Shown: positions 35,290-38,602 of the stretch, in pieces
How the letters are laid out: the number at the start of each line of letters is the position of its first letter
Numbering within the stretch: position 1 is the stretch's first letter
NCBI GenBank assembly: GCA_032718475.1
Contig: JAUCBJ010004401.1
Location: forward strand, 1-38,602
Source of the DNA: Nemertoderma westbladi
Taxonomy: Eukaryota; Xenacoelomorpha; Nemertodermatida; Nemertodermatidae
Length of the DNA stretch: 38,602 bases
Direction of reading: 5' to 3'
The notes under the pieces: model-generated
Database searches by the model: none
The model's input: the letters and a program-made list of their open reading frames with translations, nothing else
Told to the model about the DNA's origin: nothing
Program-made: the position numbers and the translations under genes

Positions 35290-35872
35290 GCGTAATGCCA
35301 ACCACAGTACAGTAGTACAGACTGACAGTAAGACCGACAGACAGACAGACTGGATTTATGTAAACGTGTAAACTGACATCAGAAATGAAATCAGCAACCC
35401 TTAACACCCCCATAGCGGGAATGTTGGTTAGTTAGTATACTTTCTTAAGTTTTGACAGACTGACTGACAGAAAGACCGACAGACCAACAGCCAGACAGAC
35501 TAGATTTATTAAACGTGAAAACTGACATCTGAAATGAAATCAGCACCCATTAAAACCCCCATAACGAGAATGTTAGTTAGTTTGTATTCTTTTTAAAGTT
35601 TTGACAGACTGACTGACTGTCAGAAAGACCGACAATCCGACAAACTAGATTAATGTAAACCTGAAAACTGACATCAGAAATGAAATCAGCACCCCTTAAA
35701 ACCCCCATAGCGAGAATGTTAGTTAATTTGAATTATTTTTTATGTTTTGACAGACTGACTAACAGAATTACCGACAAACAGACAGACTAGATTTATGTAA
35801 ACGTGAAAACTGACATCAGAAATGTAATCAGCACCCCTTAAAACCCCCACAGCGAGAATGTTAGCGACACGT
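35290..35872. repeat. About 145-bp tandem repeat, four copies
   Basis: Units begin near 35340, 35490, 35635 and 35778, with spacings of about 150, 145 and 142 bases. Each contains a GACAGACTGACTGACAGA run, then AACTGACATCAGAAATGAAA and TCAGCACCCCTTAAAACCCC. Internal short GACA/GACT repeats suggest growth from a microsatellite. Confidence 0.85.
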
Positions 35873-36880
35873 TTTAATTATTAACCATATTTCGTAAGAT
35901 ATATTTCATCATCGTGTCTGCACGGTATTTCACATAGCGCCCCATTGGGTGATCTCCAGTGAATGTTTGGATTTGACCTGACCAAATTGGTTTACTACGG
36001 AAGATCCGCAGTGGGCACACCTGAGCGGGTGTGGGCCACTCGGACTAGGACTTTGTAATTATTTTGCAAATATTGGGACCATGCATTTTCTAACTTACAG
36101 GTTTCGTTGCATTGCTTGGATCAAACTTATCCTGTATTCTATAATGCGTGGTATTTTTTTACTCTCCGACATCGGTAGAGGTGAAGAGGAGTGTTGTTGG
36201 TCTGCCTCTGCGTCATTGGGGCGGGGGGGGGGGGGGGGGGGGTGTGTTGGGGCAAGTGTCAGATTCATCTATTCGTGTTGATGGTTGGTGAGGATTCTAC
36301 TTCTGGCTAGGTCTGGCCTAGAGTAGAAGCAGTTCCGCGGCAATAATAATTTTGCTCCTCAAAAGAGGGCCCTTACTGCATCAGGGACGCGTTTTTCGAC
36401 AGAGCCCCGTTAGCTGAAACAGCCAGTGCCGCTAGTCGGTGGGGTTGACTTGTTGACGAGAGGCTATTATGAGGCGCAATGGGATACGCATTGCGTATCT
36501 CCTTCTGTCAACCAATACTGGCCTAAGATATATTTTTAAACATTTATTTATTAATAATGCAATAACTGAATAACCAGATAACGGAAAGACAAATCGAATT
36601 GAAACTTTTAATTACTAATAATAATTGTGGTGAGAGGTGATTGGAAATCAAGCATATATGTTATGTTATGGTAGGCACAGGCAAATGAATTGATGTCTGT
36701 TGAGATGTATTGAAGGAGCGCTATTCCTCTACTAGACTACTACAGGTTAGGCCATGTCCTTGTGTGCTAGCCTAGGCACTGGCTTGGTCAATGACTTTAG
36801 CTTTAGCTGCCATTTTAGTAATGTACAACTTCAAGAAATATTATTGGGCACGGCTGCCCTTGTTCATGCCTTGTTGTCAC
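35873..36880. other. Stretch without a supported gene
   Basis: It holds a 20-base poly-G run at 36223-36242 and a small hairpin GATACGCATTGCGTATC near 36483. Short plus-strand frames here have no recognisable content. Confidence 0.4.
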
Positions 36881-36975
36881 ACACACACATACACACACAG
36901 AGACTTTTGAAAAACGGCCATAGTATAATTACAGTATATCAGTTCGCTGATGGCTCGCCATTCGTGTCTCGCCCC
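36880..36975. repeat. About 95-bp dispersed repeat, first copy
   Basis: A (CA)n run followed by GACTTTTGAAAAACGGCCAT, AGTATAATTA and TCAGTTCGCTGATGGCTCGC. It recurs at about 38505-38602 with few changes, in the same orientation. Confidence 0.85.
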
Positions 36976-37379
36976 ACACAAAATACGCATTCACGCAAAC
37001 AAACAAGTAAAATTAGCCTCGAGATAGCGATAGTTTACGTGCTCGGGAGTCGGGATGAGAGCTTTCGATCATTTGCTCAGATTGGTGCTCGTGTGTCGGA
37101 GCGTATAGCTTGGACAGACTCACAGTCATACATGCATATTTATATATAACACTAGAAACCTTCTAGTTCACAAGCTTCTATACAGTCAATCAATCAATGG
37201 ACAATATCAAACATAAATAAATTAATTAATTAACTTAACAAAACTTTACATAAGTGAGCATTCTCTCAAACAAACAGACTGATGCCGCTTTAGTTGCAGC
37301 TACATACAATAATAAACATAAGGCTTTATGTTGTAATAGATAAATAATAAAATGGGAAAAGGTTTAAACTGTGTGATAT

Positions 37380-37830
37380 TTTCCCCTAGTGGAAAACTGT
37401 ATAACTGCAGAGTAGTGGGCAGCGTCCTCGCAAACAACCTGTAGTGCAGTAGGTCACTGCAGCAACTCTATCGTATTAAAATGGAAGGTTGTAATTTCAG
37501 ACATTTCGCCCCCTAGTGACAGACTGCCTGCCAAGTGCCAAGTATCAGCAAAAAAGCATTCATAAACAACAAAATTGTAGGTTTCCTCATTCAGACATTT
37601 CATCCCCTAATAGCGGCAGACTGGGGAACTGTAGATTGGTCATCGTCTCCCCAAGCCCAAATACACACCCTTACGGTGTAGTATACTCTGCTTGGTATCA
37701 GCAAAAAAAACATTATAAACATATTGTGTAAAGGACCTAAGTATCAGCTAAAAATCATTATTAATAACAAAATAGGATACGATTTTCACTTTCAGACATT
37801 TCGCCTCCTAGTGGCAGACTGAAGAACCGC
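37380..37830. repeat. Degenerate tandem repeats with CTCF-like motifs
   Basis: Units of about 93-100 bases or multiples start with CAGACATTTCGCC or CAGACATTTCATC at about 37498, 37592 and 37792; a related block is at 37382. Each contains CCCCTAGTGGCAGAC or a variant and AGTATCAGC followed by an A-run. Confidence 0.7.
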
Positions 37831-38504
37831 AAACTGGTCGACGTCCTCCCAACACGCAGCTATGGTCTGGTAGAATTTATTCTGCAAAGTGTCAGCAGAG
37901 TGGTTACGATGATGCTGTTATAATTTCCTGCTTGCTGATCAGTTAATTTCTCAGATAACAAAACAACTGCAGAATAATGCAATTTTACCTCAAAGACGCA
38001 TTCATGCAAGTATCAAGTAAATGTGTAAAATAATCAGCCTCGAGATAGCCTTTACAATTCATGTTCACCACGGGCTCAGGATGGTCTGCATCATATAGAT
38101 GAACGCACATGATAGAGTCAAGATCCAACTTGTAGGATGACGGACTGACGACCTGCTAGGCCTACCTCGCTAGCACCCATCCGGTACATTGCAAAATTGA
38201 ATAATTGAATCATTTTGTGTTTATGATTATAAACAATATGTGAACTGAAAAAAGCTAATCTAAGATTCACTGCTGGTTCTTACCAATGTAAGTCAAGAAC
38301 CAATCACAGTAGATCCTCTCCACTCTCCTGCTGGGTCCTATTTATTGAGATTACTACTTAACCAACCCAGCCTGCTGCAGGCCACCTATGATTGGTCTGC
38401 AAGTAGCTAGCTGCCTTGCTAACCGATGTATCATTCGCTCAGATTGGTGCTCTTTAGCTGAATATATTAATTTAGATTATGGCTTCCGACATTTATGGCT
38501 ACCG

Positions 38505-38602
38505 ACACACACACACGTCACACACACACACACAGACTTTTGAAAAACGGCCATAGTATAATTATATCAGTTCGCTGATGGCTCGCCATACGTGTCTCGC
38601 CC
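38505..38602. repeat. About 95-bp dispersed repeat, second copy
   Basis: Near-identical to 36880-36975, running off the right window edge. Other related pieces (GCTCAGATTGGTGCTC at 37077 and 38437; AGCCTCGAGATAGC at 37015 and 38036) show a larger mosaic duplication across 36.9-38.6 kb. Confidence 0.85.

Noticed and set aside
36395-36520. Possible small nuclear RNA
   Set aside because: Local hairpins exist but I could match no Sm site or conserved U-snRNA sequence.
38285-38345. Possible phase-1 exon (RIYCDWFLTYIG) on the minus strand
   Set aside because: A good donor but weak acceptor, one cysteine only, and surrounded by repeats; too little support.

Overview
This is a piece of a eukaryotic nuclear genome, almost certainly from an invertebrate animal. 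It is AT-rich, and its one host gene is split into many short exons with GT/AG junctions. The rest is mostly decayed non-LTR retrotransposons (LINEs), foldback DNA transposons, SINE-like tRNA heads and tandem repeats. The mix (C-type lectin and Ig-like exons, long poly-G/C runs, hAT-type ends) looks like a marine deuterostome such as an echinoderm or hemichordate, but the species cannot be named from sequence alone.

The host gene lies on the minus strand and runs the length of the window, from about 33,109 down to 1,613. It is incomplete at both ends. I find 13 coding exons, none of which has an obvious start or stop codon. In order of transcription they encode: a small cysteine module (33017-33109), an 86-codon cysteine-rich module (32513-32770), two more cysteine modules (29912-30013, 29257-29370), a C-type lectin domain in three exons (27986-28150, 13814-13890, 12240-12372), two further cysteine modules (11599-11685, 9492-9605), and two Ig-like domains in two exons each (8510-8642 with 6716-6876; 3170-3357 with 1613-1796). 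Every domain boundary is a phase-1 intron, every internal junction has matching phase, and the 13 exons join into about 603 open codons. The product is probably a secreted or membrane-anchored extracellular protein.

The introns hold the mobile DNA. The first Ig2 intron region has a LINE (4.2-6.2 kb). The intron inside Ig1 carries a satellite array bounded by inverted repeats (7.0-8.2 kb). The intron at 9.6-11.6 kb has a hAT-like element with a mariner-like foldback element inside it. The 14-kb intron inside the lectin domain contains a very large foldback element (about 14.39-20.69 kb), in whose loop sits a plus-strand LINE, itself split by a 2.6-kb transposon with 6-bp target duplications. 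It also contains two more minus-strand LINEs (21.3-24.1 kb, and 24.9-27.5 kb with a 730-codon reverse-transcriptase frame). Upstream introns contain a GC-rich plus-strand ORF fragment (28.35-28.79 kb) and an internally deleted LINE (30.74-31.86 kb).

The right end (33.2-38.6 kb) has no exon I can support. It holds a SINE-like head, a lone copy of the 68-bp repeat seen at the far left, 143-bp and 145-bp tandem repeats, a foldback element, and several repeats carrying a motif very like the CTCF core site.
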